A DNA stretch of 64,000 bases from Oscillospiraceae bacterium (GTDB lineage: Bacteria; Bacillota; Clostridia; Oscillospirales; CAG-272). The notes below the pieces were generated by a model that saw only the letters and a list, made by a program, of their open reading frames with translations, ran no database searches and was not told the origin of the DNA. Location of the stretch: the NCBI GenBank assembly GCA_015064725.1, contig SVRQ01000006.1, positions 25,265-89,264 of the forward strand, given 5' to 3'. Each line of letters starts with the position of its first letter. Within the stretch, counting starts at the first letter, position 1. Shown piece by piece: positions 14,834-22,880 of this stretch. The translations under genes were made by a program, and so were the position numbers.

Positions 14834-16801
14834 ATGCAGATAACCGTTGCAAAATACGCGGGCTTTTGCTTCGGCGTTGAACGCGCCGTAAGCACCGTTC
14901 AGAATATCATCCACGAGCACAAGGGAAAGAAGATCTATACTCTCGGTCTTCTTATCCACAACCCCGTCATAACGGAAAAGCTTCACGAACTCGGAGTGTG
15001 CGCTATCGAAGAAGATGAGGCAGAAGCGCTTCTTCTCTCCGAAAACGTACAGAGCTGTGTATTCGTCATCCGCGCCCACGGGGTAAAAAAAGAATTGCAG
15101 GAAAGGCTCGCCGCAAGCGGAGCGACCCTTATCGACTGCACCTGCCCCTTCGTTTCCAAGATACACACCATCGCAGATGAGCACACGGAAGATCAGACAC
15201 TCACCCTGCTTTTCGGTACGGAAAACCATCCCGAGGTGATAGGGATCGCAAGCCATATAAAGGGCGATTTCTTTATTTTCGACTCAAAAGAAAAGCTTGA
15301 AAATTTTATAAACCGTCAAGATGCACAAAAAATGCATTACAAAAAAACAATTTTGGTATCTCAAACGACCCAAAATCTTGCAGAATATAAAAATTGTCAA
15401 GAATTTCTCAAAAAAGTATGTACAAATCCGCTTATTTTTGATACAATATGTAGTGTTACGGAAAATCGTCAGTTAGAAGTGGAAAAACTTTCGCAAAAAT
15501 GTGATGCCATTCTGGTCATCGGCGGCAAGAACAGCTCCAATACAAAGAAGCTTTTCGAGATAAGCCGCAAGAATAACCCAAACACATTCTTTGCCGAACA
15601 TTTCTCAGACATTCCGAAAAATATAACACAGATGTCCCACGTGGGCATCGCAGCCGGAGCTTCCACGCCCGGTTACATGATTGAGGAGGTAAAAAAAATC
15701 ATGAGCGAACAGGAAAATTTCGCACAGCTTCTTGATGAATCTTTCAAAACTTTAAATACAGGAGACAAAGTATCCGGTGTTGTTACATCCGTATCCAATA
15801 CAGAAGTACACGTTGATATCGGTTCCAAGGTAACAGGTATCCTTACACTTGAAAACGTTACAGACGACCCCACAGCCAAGCTTGAAAACCTGTTTAAAGT
15901 TGGCGACACAGTTGATGCTATCGCTATCAGAGTAAGCGACCTCGACGGTATCGCAATGCTTTCCAAGAAGAAGGTTGACGCACAGAAAGACTGGCAGAAG
16001 GTTGTTGAAGCTGCCGAAAACGAAACAATTATCGAAGGCAGGATCACAGAGGCTGTTAAGGGCGGCGTTATCGCATATGCTCTTTCCAACAGAATCTTCA
16101 TCCCCGCATCCCAGACAATGGTTGCACGCGGCGGCGATCTTTCTTCCATCGTTGGCACAGTTCAGAAATTCAAGATCATCGAAGTTACACCCGAAAAACG
16201 TCACGTTGTTGCTTCCATCCGCAAGGTAGTTATGGAAGAACGCAAGGCTGCCGAAGAAGCATTCTGGGCAGAAGTTGAAGTTGACAAATTCTACGTTGGT
16301 AAGGTTAAGAGCCTTACAAACTACGGTGCATTCGTTGACCTCGGCGGCGTAGATGGTATGGTACATACATCTGAGCTCTCCTGGACAAGAATCGCTAACC
16401 CCAAGGAAGTTGTTTCCGTTGGCGACGAGATCAAAGTTTTCGTTAAAGCTTTCGACCGCGAAAAAGGCAGAGTATCCCTCGGCTACAAGACAGAAGAAAC
16501 AAACCCCTGGAACGCATTCACATCCAACTATGCAGTTGGCGACGTTGCAGATGTAACGGTTGTTTCCATTATGCCCTTCGGTGCATTTGCACAGGTTATC
16601 CCCGGTGTTGACGGTCTTATCCACATTTCTCAGATTGCTAACAAGAAGCTCGCTACACCCGCTGAAGTTCTCAAGAAAGGCGACGTTGTAAAAGCTAAGA
16701 TCCTCGAGATCGACACAGAAAACAAGAAAGTAAGCCTCTCCGTTCGTGCTCTTCTTAACGAAGAAAACGAAGCAGCAGCTCCCGCAGAAGACGCTGAATA
16801 A
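14834..16801 (+). CDS. ispH: IspH (HMBPP reductase) fused to ribosomal protein S1 domains
   Basis: This 655-residue fusion joins the last enzyme of the MEP isoprenoid pathway to an S1-type RNA-binding protein, an arrangement known in Clostridia. Residues 1-285 are IspH with iron-sulfur ligands C12, C104 and C206, histidines H42, H82 and H132, and acid E134. From about 300 there are four S1 repeats, opening at GDKVSGVV, ETIIEGRI, DKFYVGKV and VGDVADVT. The fused unit may also serve as the cell's S1 protein. Codon use changes sharply inside the IspH part near 15290-15510 (see findings). It ends at a shared terminator. Confidence 0.95.
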   Translation: MQITVAKYAGFCFGVERAVSTVQNIIHEHKGKKIYTLGLLIHNPVITEKLHELGVCAIEEDEAEALLLSENVQSCVFVIRAHGVKKELQERLAASGATLIDCTCPFVSKIHTIADEHTEDQTLTLLFGTENHPEVIGIASHIKGDFFIFDSKEKLENFINRQDAQKMHYKKTILVSQTTQNLAEYKNCQEFLKKVCTNPLIFDTICSVTENRQLEVEKLSQKCDAILVIGGKNSSNTKKLFEISRKNNPNTFFAEHFSDIPKNITQMSHVGIAAGASTPGYMIEEVKKIMSEQENFAQLLDESFKTLNTGDKVSGVVTSVSNTEVHVDIGSKVTGILTLENVTDDPTAKLENLFKVGDTVDAIAIRVSDLDGIAMLSKKKVDAQKDWQKVVEAAENETIIEGRITEAVKGGVIAYALSNRIFIPASQTMVARGGDLSSIVGTVQKFKIIEVTPEKRHVVASIRKVVMEERKAAEEAFWAEVEVDKFYVGKVKSLTNYGAFVDLGGVDGMVHTSELSWTRIANPKEVVSVGDEIKVFVKAFDREKGRVSLGYKTEETNPWNAFTSNYAVGDVADVTVVSIMPFGAFAQVIPGVDGLIHISQIANKKLATPAEVLKKGDVVKAKILEIDTENKKVSLSVRALLNEENEAAAPAEDAE

Positions 16802-16812
16802 TTTGATTTTCA

Positions 16813-16856
16813 CAAACAAAAACTGTGATGCTCACGCATCACAGTTTTTTTGTTTG
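16813..16856. terminator. Bidirectional terminator between ispH-rpsA and dapA
   Basis: CAAACAAAAACTGTGATG pairs with CATCACAGTTTTTTTGTTTG around a six-base loop (16831-16836). Poly-T follows in both directions. The dapA stop codon lies in the loop. Confidence 0.88.
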
Positions 16857-17752
16857 TATTTTTCAAAATCGCCCCCGACCTTTTCTATCTCTCTTGCAAG
16901 TATCTCCTTCGCGCCCGGGCTCATCTCATAAAGCGGAAGACGGAAGGAGCCGATATTCCCCACGCCGCTGAAATTCAGCATATTTATCGCAGTCTTCACG
17001 GGGATGGGATTTACCTCAAGAAACAAAGCTGAAATAAGCGCGCCGTAGCGGTGCTGCATTGCTCTTGCACGCGCAAGCTCTCCTCTTTCCATAAGCGATA
17101 CCATCTCGTGGCATTCCCTTGGCAGGATGTTTGCAAGAACGGATATAATACCGACCGCACCCGCTGCAAGGGCAGGCACGTTAAATTCATCGCATCCGCA
17201 ATATACGGCAAAATTTTCATCCGCCAGCGCGCACACTCTTGTAAAAAAGCCGATATTCCCGCTTGCTTCTTTTATACCGACAATATTTGGGTGCTGTTTT
17301 AAAACAGCAAGCTGTTCAAGCGTTACAGAGCATCCTGTGCGCGAGGGCACGTTGTAAATTATTATCGGGATATCTACGCTGTCCGCACACTCCGTAAAAT
17401 GCTTTATCATTCCTGCGGAATTCGTTTTGTTATAATAAGGAGTAAGCAAAAGTATTGCATCCGCACCCGCTTTTTGTGCGGCAATACATTTCTTTTTCGC
17501 TCTTGACGTGTCGTTTGAGCCGCACCCGGCGATTATAGGTATGCGCCCCTGTGCGATGCTGACAGCATAATCCACAAGCCCTGCGGCTTCCGCATCGTTT
17601 ACCGTGGGAGCTTCGCCCGTTGTGCCGAGCACGACAATGCCGTCCGTATGATTTTCTATGTGAAATTCTATTATATTACCGTAACAATGAAAGTCTATTT
17701 CTCCGTTTTCAAGAAAAGGCGTTACGATAGCGGCTATCGAGCCTTTTATCAT
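16832..17752 (-). CDS. dapA: 4-hydroxy-tetrahydrodipicolinate synthase
   Basis: This enzyme condenses pyruvate with aspartate semialdehyde in lysine, meso-diaminopimelate and, in spore formers, dipicolinate synthesis. The Schiff-base lysine is in VGIKEASGN, the catalytic tyrosine in IIYNVPSRTG, and GTTGEAPT binds substrate. I start it at the ATG at 17752 (306 residues), because GGAGG lies eight bases upstream; the GTG at 17761 overlaps that site. The last five codons and the stop are built from the terminator stem and loop. It is a single-gene unit. Confidence 0.95.
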   Translation of the reverse strand: MIKGSIAAIVTPFLENGEIDFHCYGNIIEFHIENHTDGIVVLGTTGEAPTVNDAEAAGLVDYAVSIAQGRIPIIAGCGSNDTSRAKKKCIAAQKAGADAILLLTPYYNKTNSAGMIKHFTECADSVDIPIIIYNVPSRTGCSVTLEQLAVLKQHPNIVGIKEASGNIGFFTRVCALADENFAVYCGCDEFNVPALAAGAVGIISVLANILPRECHEMVSLMERGELARARAMQHRYGALISALFLEVNPIPVKTAINMLNFSGVGNIGSFRLPLYEMSPGAKEILAREIEKVGGDFEKYKQKNCDA

Positions 17753-17780
17753 AAATATCACCTCCGTTACAGTATATGCA

Positions 17781-17809
17781 AAGCCTCTCTTTTTCGCAAA
17801 GAGAGGCTT
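17781..17809 (-). terminator. Hairpin after tmcAL
   Basis: AAGCCTCTCTTT (17781-17792) pairs perfectly with AAAGAGAGGCTT (17798-17809) around a five-base loop. The T tail on minus is short (TTTGC), so termination may be partial before dapA. Confidence 0.6.
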
Positions 17810-17816
17810 AAAAAGT

Positions 17817-19010
17817 TTAGGTCTGCTTTTCTATATACGGGGTTTTTCTCATAAGGTCTGCGGCACTTCCCGCTTTTTCCTGCGCCAAAAGACGGACTGC
17901 GGCAGCTTTCCTTGAAAATTCAAATGCCTGCTTTACCTTTTCTCCGTATTTTTCATAATCCGCAGGCTTTGTAATTATCGGGATATCCGCTTTCTTTCTC
18001 GCATTGGACAAAAGCTCGCGTCCGCGCGCATTTGCCGCAAGAAGCACGGTATATGCAGGAGGCGTGCAAAGCATCTCCCTCGTTACTCCGAAATAAGAAA
18101 AAAGCAGAGCGCGGCGCACGCGCGAGGGAGAATATTTTTTCGTCACGGCAAGAGAATAAAGCTCTTGCATATTTTCGGCATCGTTCCCCGCTTTTATAAG
18201 ACGGGCTGCAAGCGATATATCGTTCTCCGCAAAACACGCAATATCCTGCGCGGTATGCATTCGTAAAAACGAAGCAAATACGGGAAACAGTTTTTCGGGA
18301 GAAGCTATTTTCCCCTCTTCCGCCTGTGCTTTCAGAATTTTATATGAATACTCAGGCATCAATTTTTCAAGAGCCTCCGCTCCGTGCTCAAAAAGCTTTT
18401 CGCGGATGTACGTAGCACTTGCAAAGCCCTCCCCCGTGCCGCAAAAATTTTGCCCTTCGCGTTTTATCGTCGAGATCGAAACGGGCAAGCCTCTTTTAAT
18501 AATCTGTGAAGAATAAGCTACACCGAGAATGTTATTGGAGCCATCGAAAATTCCGCTTTCTCCGAAAAGCTCGCGGTACGTTTCAAAATACACGCTCGCA
18601 AAAGGCTTTTCGGAGTTTAACTCAAGCCTTTTTGAAACTGCGGCTTCAAACTCCGTTGAAAGCGTATTTTTTGCCGTTTGAAGTATCGCCCCGGCGTCTG
18701 CACACTCGCTGCCGAAAGAAAGCTCCAAGGGGAACCCAAGACGGCTTATTATATCCAAAGCACCGAAAGCAAATTTTTCCGCGCCGGCGGCGGAATAAGG
18801 GAAAGGAAGCTCCAGCACAAGGTCCGCACCGCCCGAAAGTGCTGCACGCGCACGCTCATATTTCCCCGGCACAGCGGCTTCTCCGCGTTGGCAAAAATCC
18901 CCGCTCATTACGCAGACAACGTTCCCTCCCTGCTTTTTAAGCTCGGAAATATGATATTCGTGCCCGAAATGGAACGGATTATATTCGCAAATAACGGCAA
19001 AATTCTTCAT
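17817..19010 (-). CDS. tmcAL: tRNA(Met) cytidine acetate ligase
   Basis: This enzyme makes N4-acetylcytidine at the wobble base of elongator tRNA-Met from acetate and ATP. The 397-residue protein begins with the nucleotidyltransferase motif EYNPFHFGH, then MSGDFCQRGEAAV and GADLVLELPFPYS. Both H residues of the HxGH motif are present. It starts at 19010 with a GGGGCGAG site. It lies head to head with the acetate kinase gene, linking the tRNA modification to the acetate pool by position. Confidence 0.93.
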   Translation of the reverse strand: MKNFAVICEYNPFHFGHEYHISELKKQGGNVVCVMSGDFCQRGEAAVPGKYERARAALSGGADLVLELPFPYSAAGAEKFAFGALDIISRLGFPLELSFGSECADAGAILQTAKNTLSTEFEAAVSKRLELNSEKPFASVYFETYRELFGESGIFDGSNNILGVAYSSQIIKRGLPVSISTIKREGQNFCGTGEGFASATYIREKLFEHGAEALEKLMPEYSYKILKAQAEEGKIASPEKLFPVFASFLRMHTAQDIACFAENDISLAARLIKAGNDAENMQELYSLAVTKKYSPSRVRRALLFSYFGVTREMLCTPPAYTVLLAANARGRELLSNARKKADIPIITKPADYEKYGEKVKQAFEFSRKAAAVRLLAQEKAGSAADLMRKTPYIEKQT

Positions 19011-19057
19011 TTTCTCGCCCCTTTTTACTTTTTAATAAAAATTATTGGTATTTTCTA

Positions 19058-19086
19058 TTGAAAATAATGGTTATATTATGTATAAT
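19058..19086 (+). promoter_or_regulatory. Promoter for ackA
   Basis: TTGAAA (19058-19063) and TATAAT (19081-19086) with a 17-base spacer. The leader is about 80 bases and very AT-rich. Confidence 0.8.
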
Positions 19087-19171
19087 AATTATAAGCGATT
19101 ATTTATATCACTGATTAAATTATAATATAATATTACACAAAAATCAATCGGAATTAACGGAGGTTTTTTTA

Positions 19172-20377
19172 ATGAAAGTATTGGTTGTAAATGCCGGAAG
19201 CTCTTCTCTTAAATATCAGCTTTTCGACACAGTAACAGGCGAAGTTCCCGCTAAAGGTATCTGCGAAAGAATCGGTATCGACGGTAAGATCGACCACAAA
19301 TGTGCAGACGGCAGAAGATGGACGGAAGAAATTTCTATGCCCAACCACTCTGTTGCAACAAAAATAGTTGTAGATGCTCTCACAGGCAAGGAATACGGCT
19401 GCCTTGCAAGTATGGACGAGATCGAAGCCATCGGTCACAGAGTTGTTCACGGCGGTCCTTACTTCTTTGAAAGCTGCTTGCTTACGGACGAAGTTCTTGA
19501 AAAGCTTGAACTCTGCCGTGACCTCGCTCCTCTTCACACACCCGCAGCTATTATGGGTATCGAAGGCTGCAAGGCTGTAATGCCCACAGTTCCCCAGGTA
19601 CTCGTATTCGACACGGCATTCCACCAGACAATGCCTGCAGAAGCTTATACATATGCTCTTCCCTATGAAATGTGCGAAAAATACAATATTCGCCGCTACG
19701 GCTTTCACGGCACGAGCCACAAGTTCGTTTCCCGCGAAATGGCAAAACTCCTTGACAAGCCCGTAGAAGAAACAAAAATAGTTACCTGCCACGTTGGCAA
19801 CGGTTCCTCCATCTCCGCTGTAAAGGGCGGCAAGGTCATCGACACAACAATGGGCTTTACTCCTCTTGACGGTGTTGAAATGGGTACACGCTGCGGTGCG
19901 ATCGACCCCGCTATCGTAACGTTCGTTATGAAAAAAGAAGGCTTTACACCCGACGAAATGGATAACTTTATGAACAAGAAATGCGGTTTCCTCGGTGTTT
20001 CCGGCGTTTCTTCCGACAGCCGCGACGTTGAAGCAGGCATTCTCGAAGGCAACAAGAGATGCGAGCTCGCCGCAAACGTACTTGCATACCAGATCAAGAA
20101 GTACATCGGCTCTTATGCTGCCGCTATGAACGGTCTTGACGCCGTTGTATTCACAGCAGGTATGGGCGAAAACAACGTAGAGCTCCGCGAAAGAGTTTGC
20201 AAGAATATGGAATTCTACGGCATCGAGATCGATGAAGAACTCAATGCAAAAACGTTCCGCCAGTCCGACAATGTTAAGCTCTCCACAGAAAACTCCAAGG
20301 TTGCCGTTTGGGTAATCCCCACAAACGAAGAGCTTATGATCGCTTCCGACACAGCAGACATCGTTTCCAAGCTTTAA
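19172..20377 (+). CDS. ackA: Acetate kinase
   Basis: This enzyme transfers phosphate from acetyl phosphate to ADP, giving ATP and acetate at the end of fermentation. The 401-residue protein starts VLVVNAGSSSLKYQLF and carries GHRVVHGG, VFDTAFHQTMP, RRYGFHGTSHK and the TAGMGENN adenosine-site motif. A strong ribosome binding site (GGAGG) precedes the ATG. Codon use is biased (GTT, ACA, CTC/CTT), as in the S1 and decarboxylase genes, suggesting high expression. No phosphotransacetylase gene lies beside it. Confidence 0.97.
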   Translation: MKVLVVNAGSSSLKYQLFDTVTGEVPAKGICERIGIDGKIDHKCADGRRWTEEISMPNHSVATKIVVDALTGKEYGCLASMDEIEAIGHRVVHGGPYFFESCLLTDEVLEKLELCRDLAPLHTPAAIMGIEGCKAVMPTVPQVLVFDTAFHQTMPAEAYTYALPYEMCEKYNIRRYGFHGTSHKFVSREMAKLLDKPVEETKIVTCHVGNGSSISAVKGGKVIDTTMGFTPLDGVEMGTRCGAIDPAIVTFVMKKEGFTPDEMDNFMNKKCGFLGVSGVSSDSRDVEAGILEGNKRCELAANVLAYQIKKYIGSYAAAMNGLDAVVFTAGMGENNVELRERVCKNMEFYGIEIDEELNAKTFRQSDNVKLSTENSKVAVWVIPTNEELMIASDTADIVSKL

Positions 20378-20390
20378 TTTTATATTTACC

Positions 20391-20421
20391 GAAAAAGCCG
20401 CACGCAGCGGCTTTTTCTTTT
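20391..20421 (+). terminator. Terminator after ackA
   Basis: GAAAAAGCCGC (20391-20401) pairs with GCGGCTTTTTC (20407-20417) around ACGCA, followed by TTTT. Confidence 0.88.
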
Positions 20422-20511
20422 GCTCTTCGTAAGGAAGCTCCGCATTCACACTATATATCACTATATATAGAGTAAAATATAAATATATAGTCAAAATAAT
20501 GCGGAAAAGAC

Positions 20512-20540
20512 TTGCTATTTTTGCTGGTTTGTGATAAAAT
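20512..20540 (+). promoter_or_regulatory. Promoter for the decarboxylase operon
   Basis: TTGCTA (20512-20517) and TAAAAT (20535-20540) with a 17-base spacer and TG at 20532-20533 (extended -10). Upstream is an AT tract with the palindrome CTATATATAG (20461-20470). Confidence 0.6.
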
Positions 20541-20677
20541 TTCAGTATAGGATTTTAGAATGGGGGAGAATAGTTTTGGCATACCGAAGCCTATATGACA
20601 AAACAAAAAACTCCTGTTCTGAAAAATAAGACTTAATCTTTGTTTTGACCCCAAAAGGTCGGAAAGGAAGACAAAAA
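20541..20677 (+). other. Leader of the decarboxylase operon
   Basis: About 130 bases of untranslated leader. A small GACC/GGTC hairpin (about 20647-20660) lies just before the GGAAAGGAAG ribosome binding site. I see no known riboswitch and no small gene with a ribosome binding site. Confidence 0.4.
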
Positions 20678-22078
20678 ATGGCTGAAAAAAACTTTTTCTC
20701 ATCCCGCCTGACAGCCGCAGAAATGCGCAAAGCTCTCGCGGATGAACAGGCTCGCGCAGACGCTGAACTTGCAAAAGCAGGTAAGCTCTCCGCCGCTTCC
20801 CGTATGGCCGCACTGTTCGACGAAGGCACGTTTGTTGAGGTCGGAGCTTATGTTGGCAGAAAGACAACAGAACTCGATTCCGGAAACGATGACGCTTTTG
20901 AACCCGTTGTAACAGGTTACGGCGCTATCGACGGCACTCTCGTTTTTGCATTCTCTCAGGATTTTGCAAGACTCTCCGGTGCTCTCGGTGAAATGCACGC
21001 GAAAAAGATCGCAAAGATCTACGAAATGGCAATCGTTGCCGAATCCCCCATCATCGGCATATTCGATTCCGCCGGTGCAAAAGTGCTTGAAGGTGCAGAT
21101 GCCCTTGCAGGCTACGGCTCCGTTATGGCTTGCGCCGCAAACGCAGAGATCCCCCAGATCGCTGTGGTTGCAGGTCCTTGCACAGGCCACGCAGCGGTTA
21201 TCGCACAGATGTTTGATTTCGTTATCGCGGCAGGCTCTACAGGCAAAATGTATATGAGTGCCGCAGGCGAAAAACTCGGCACAGCGGAAGAGCTCGCTAA
21301 AAACGGCACGGCTGCTCTCGTTGCAGAAAACGATGCAGACGCTCTTGCAAAAGCAAGAAAGCTCGTTCCCTACTTCACAGGTGAGATCGCTACGGGCGAC
21401 ACACCCAACAGACTCGTTTCCGTTAACGTTGACGGCGCATATGACGTTCGTGACGTTATCGCAAACGTATTCGACGCTGGCTCCTTTACAGAGCTCTATG
21501 CAGAACACGCAAAATCTATGGTTTGCGGTCTTGCAACAATGAACGGTCACGTTGTTGCCGTTGTTGCAAACAACCCTGCCGAAAAAGACGGACGTCTTTG
21601 CGGCTGCGCGGCAAATAAAGCTGCTGAATTTATCGAAAAGTGCGATGCACAGGATATCCCCCTTGTAACTCTGGTTGACAGCTGCGGTGTTCCCGCTTCC
21701 GAAGAAGCAGAAGCAAAGTGCATCTCCAAGAAGATCGCAAATCTTGCAAAAACATACGCCCTCTCCTACATTCCCAAGGTTACGGTAACTCTCGGCCGTT
21801 CTTACGGCGCTGCTTACACAGCTATGGGTGCAAAAGCCCTCGGTGCCGATGTTTGCCTCGCTCTTGAAAGCGCAAAGATCGCCGCTATGGAACCCTCTTC
21901 CGCAGTTACGTTCCTCGGTCTTGTAGATGACGAATCCAAACACGAAAAGATCGCCGCAGAATGGGCGGAAAAATGTGCAACTCCCGTTGCGGCTGCCAAG
22001 AGCGGTCATATAGATGACATCATCTCTTCCGACGAACTTCGTCAGAGAATCGCAGCAGCTCTTGAAATGCTTTTGTAA
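20678..22078 (+). CDS. Carboxyltransferase subunit, divergent MmdA/PCC-beta-like (biotin-dependent)
   Basis: This is a crotonase-fold carboxyltransferase of the methylmalonyl/propionyl-CoA type. The N-terminal half matches MmdA in EMHAKKIAKIYE and EGADALAGYG. The oxyanion loops are altered: DSAGAKVLEG where DSGGARIQEG is usual, and GPCTGHA where GPCAGGA is usual. The C-terminal half has VTLGRSYGAAYTAMGAKALGAD. It has 466 residues, about 45 shorter than typical. I start it at the ATG at 20678 behind GGAAAGGAAG, not at the in-frame TTG at 20645. It heads the sodium pump operon; the acyl substrate cannot be read from sequence. Confidence 0.85.
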   Translation: MAEKNFFSSRLTAAEMRKALADEQARADAELAKAGKLSAASRMAALFDEGTFVEVGAYVGRKTTELDSGNDDAFEPVVTGYGAIDGTLVFAFSQDFARLSGALGEMHAKKIAKIYEMAIVAESPIIGIFDSAGAKVLEGADALAGYGSVMACAANAEIPQIAVVAGPCTGHAAVIAQMFDFVIAAGSTGKMYMSAAGEKLGTAEELAKNGTAALVAENDADALAKARKLVPYFTGEIATGDTPNRLVSVNVDGAYDVRDVIANVFDAGSFTELYAEHAKSMVCGLATMNGHVVAVVANNPAEKDGRLCGCAANKAAEFIEKCDAQDIPLVTLVDSCGVPASEEAEAKCISKKIANLAKTYALSYIPKVTVTLGRSYGAAYTAMGAKALGADVCLALESAKIAAMEPSSAVTFLGLVDDESKHEKIAAEWAEKCATPVAAAKSGHIDDIISSDELRQRIAAALEMLL

Positions 22079-22101
22079 TCTAAGATAGGAGGATTTCTGC
22101 T

Positions 22102-22410
22102 ATGTTAGATCTCTTTTTTGACGGCGCTCAGATCACAGGTCTTGGTATGCTCGCAGTTTTTGCGATCATTGCTATCATTTTCTTTGCGATCAAGGGTATG
22201 GGTCTTATAGGTAAGCCCAAGAAAGCCCCCAAAGCAAAGGCGGAAGCCCCCAAGGCAGAGCCTGCTCCCGCAGCAGCTCCCGCACCTGCACCTGCTCCTG
22301 CCGCAAACAACGATGCAGAGCTTGTAGCTGTTATCGCAGCTGCCGTATCTGCTTATTGCGGAGAACCCGTAACAAAATTCCGCGTTGTATCTTTCAAACG
22401 TATTAAATAA
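22102..22410 (+). CDS. OadG-like small membrane subunit of the decarboxylase
   Basis: This 102-residue protein has one membrane helix (about 11-35, GLGMLAVFAIIAIIFFAIKG), a flexible Ala-Pro-Lys linker (40-70) and a conserved tail (ELVAVIAAAVSAYCG, then FRVVSFKRIK) typical of OadG/MmdD subunits. These anchor the carboxyltransferase to the beta subunit. It has an AGGAGG ribosome binding site (20 bases after the previous gene). Its Ala-Pro linker resembles the one in the following biotin carrier. Confidence 0.85.
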   Translation: MLDLFFDGAQITGLGMLAVFAIIAIIFFAIKGMGLIGKPKKAPKAKAEAPKAEPAPAAAPAPAPAPAANNDAELVAVIAAAVSAYCGEPVTKFRVVSFKRIK

Positions 22411-22429
22411 TCTCGGAGGATAATTTAAA

Positions 22430-22837
22430 ATGAAAACTTATAATATAACAGTAAACGGTCAGACGTACGTTGTAAACGTTGAAGAAGTTGTTGGCGGTGC
22501 CGCTGCTCCCGTAGCTGCTCCCGCTCCCGTAGCTGCTCCTGCTCCCGCGGCTGCTCCTGCTCCTGCGGCTGCTCCCGCTCCCGCAGCTGCTCCTGCTCCC
22601 GCAGCTCCCGCAGGTGCTGCCGGCAGCGTTACGGTTACAGCTCCTATGCCCGGCACTATCGTAAAAGTTAACACATCCGTTGGCGCCGCAGTTAAGAAAG
22701 GCGACACACTCTGCGTTCTCGAAGCTATGAAGATGGAAAATGAGATCAAAGCTCCCGAAGACGGCACTGTTGCTTCCGTTAACGTTCAGTCCGGTGCTTC
22801 CGTATCCAGTGGTGAAGTTCTCGTTACACTTAACTGA
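22430..22837 (+). CDS. Biotin carboxyl carrier subunit (MmdC/OadC-like)
   Basis: This 135-residue protein carries the biotin swinging arm. Residues 1-20 form a short start domain (TYNITVNGQTYVVNV), 24-64 are an Ala-Pro hinge built from repeated AAPAPA units, and 66-135 are the biotinyl domain with EAMKMENE, placing biotin on K101. It should receive carboxyl groups from the transferase and deliver them to the OadB pump. Only one carrier gene is present although two transferase genes flank it. Confidence 0.95.
   Translation: MKTYNITVNGQTYVVNVEEVVGGAAAPVAAPAPVAAPAPAAAPAPAAAPAPAAAPAPAAPAGAAGSVTVTAPMPGTIVKVNTSVGAAVKKGDTLCVLEAMKMENEIKAPEDGTVASVNVQSGASVSSGEVLVTLN
22500..22615 (+). repeat. Tandem 18-base repeat coding the Ala-Pro hinge
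   Basis: About five to six imperfect copies of an 18-base unit (GCTGCTCCCGCTCCCGYR pattern) encode AAPAPA/AAPAPV. Differences are mainly synonymous third positions, so it is a coding repeat subject to copy-number change. Confidence 0.85.
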
Positions 22838-22880
22838 ATTTTTACCCAAAACCCTATTACTGAACGGCGGTGAATAAATC

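Noticed and set aside
19169..20494. Long reverse-strand open frame (441 codons) opposite ackA
   Set aside because: It mirrors ackA in codon phase, gives a Cys/Phe/Val-rich low-quality protein with no motif and has no ribosome binding site.
20541..20677. Possible riboswitch upstream of the decarboxylase operon
   Set aside because: Only a four-base-pair hairpin near the ribosome binding site is visible; no known riboswitch core could be found.
22500..22615. Short tandem repeats as a possible CRISPR array
   Set aside because: The units are contiguous without spacers and encode an Ala-Pro hinge in frame.
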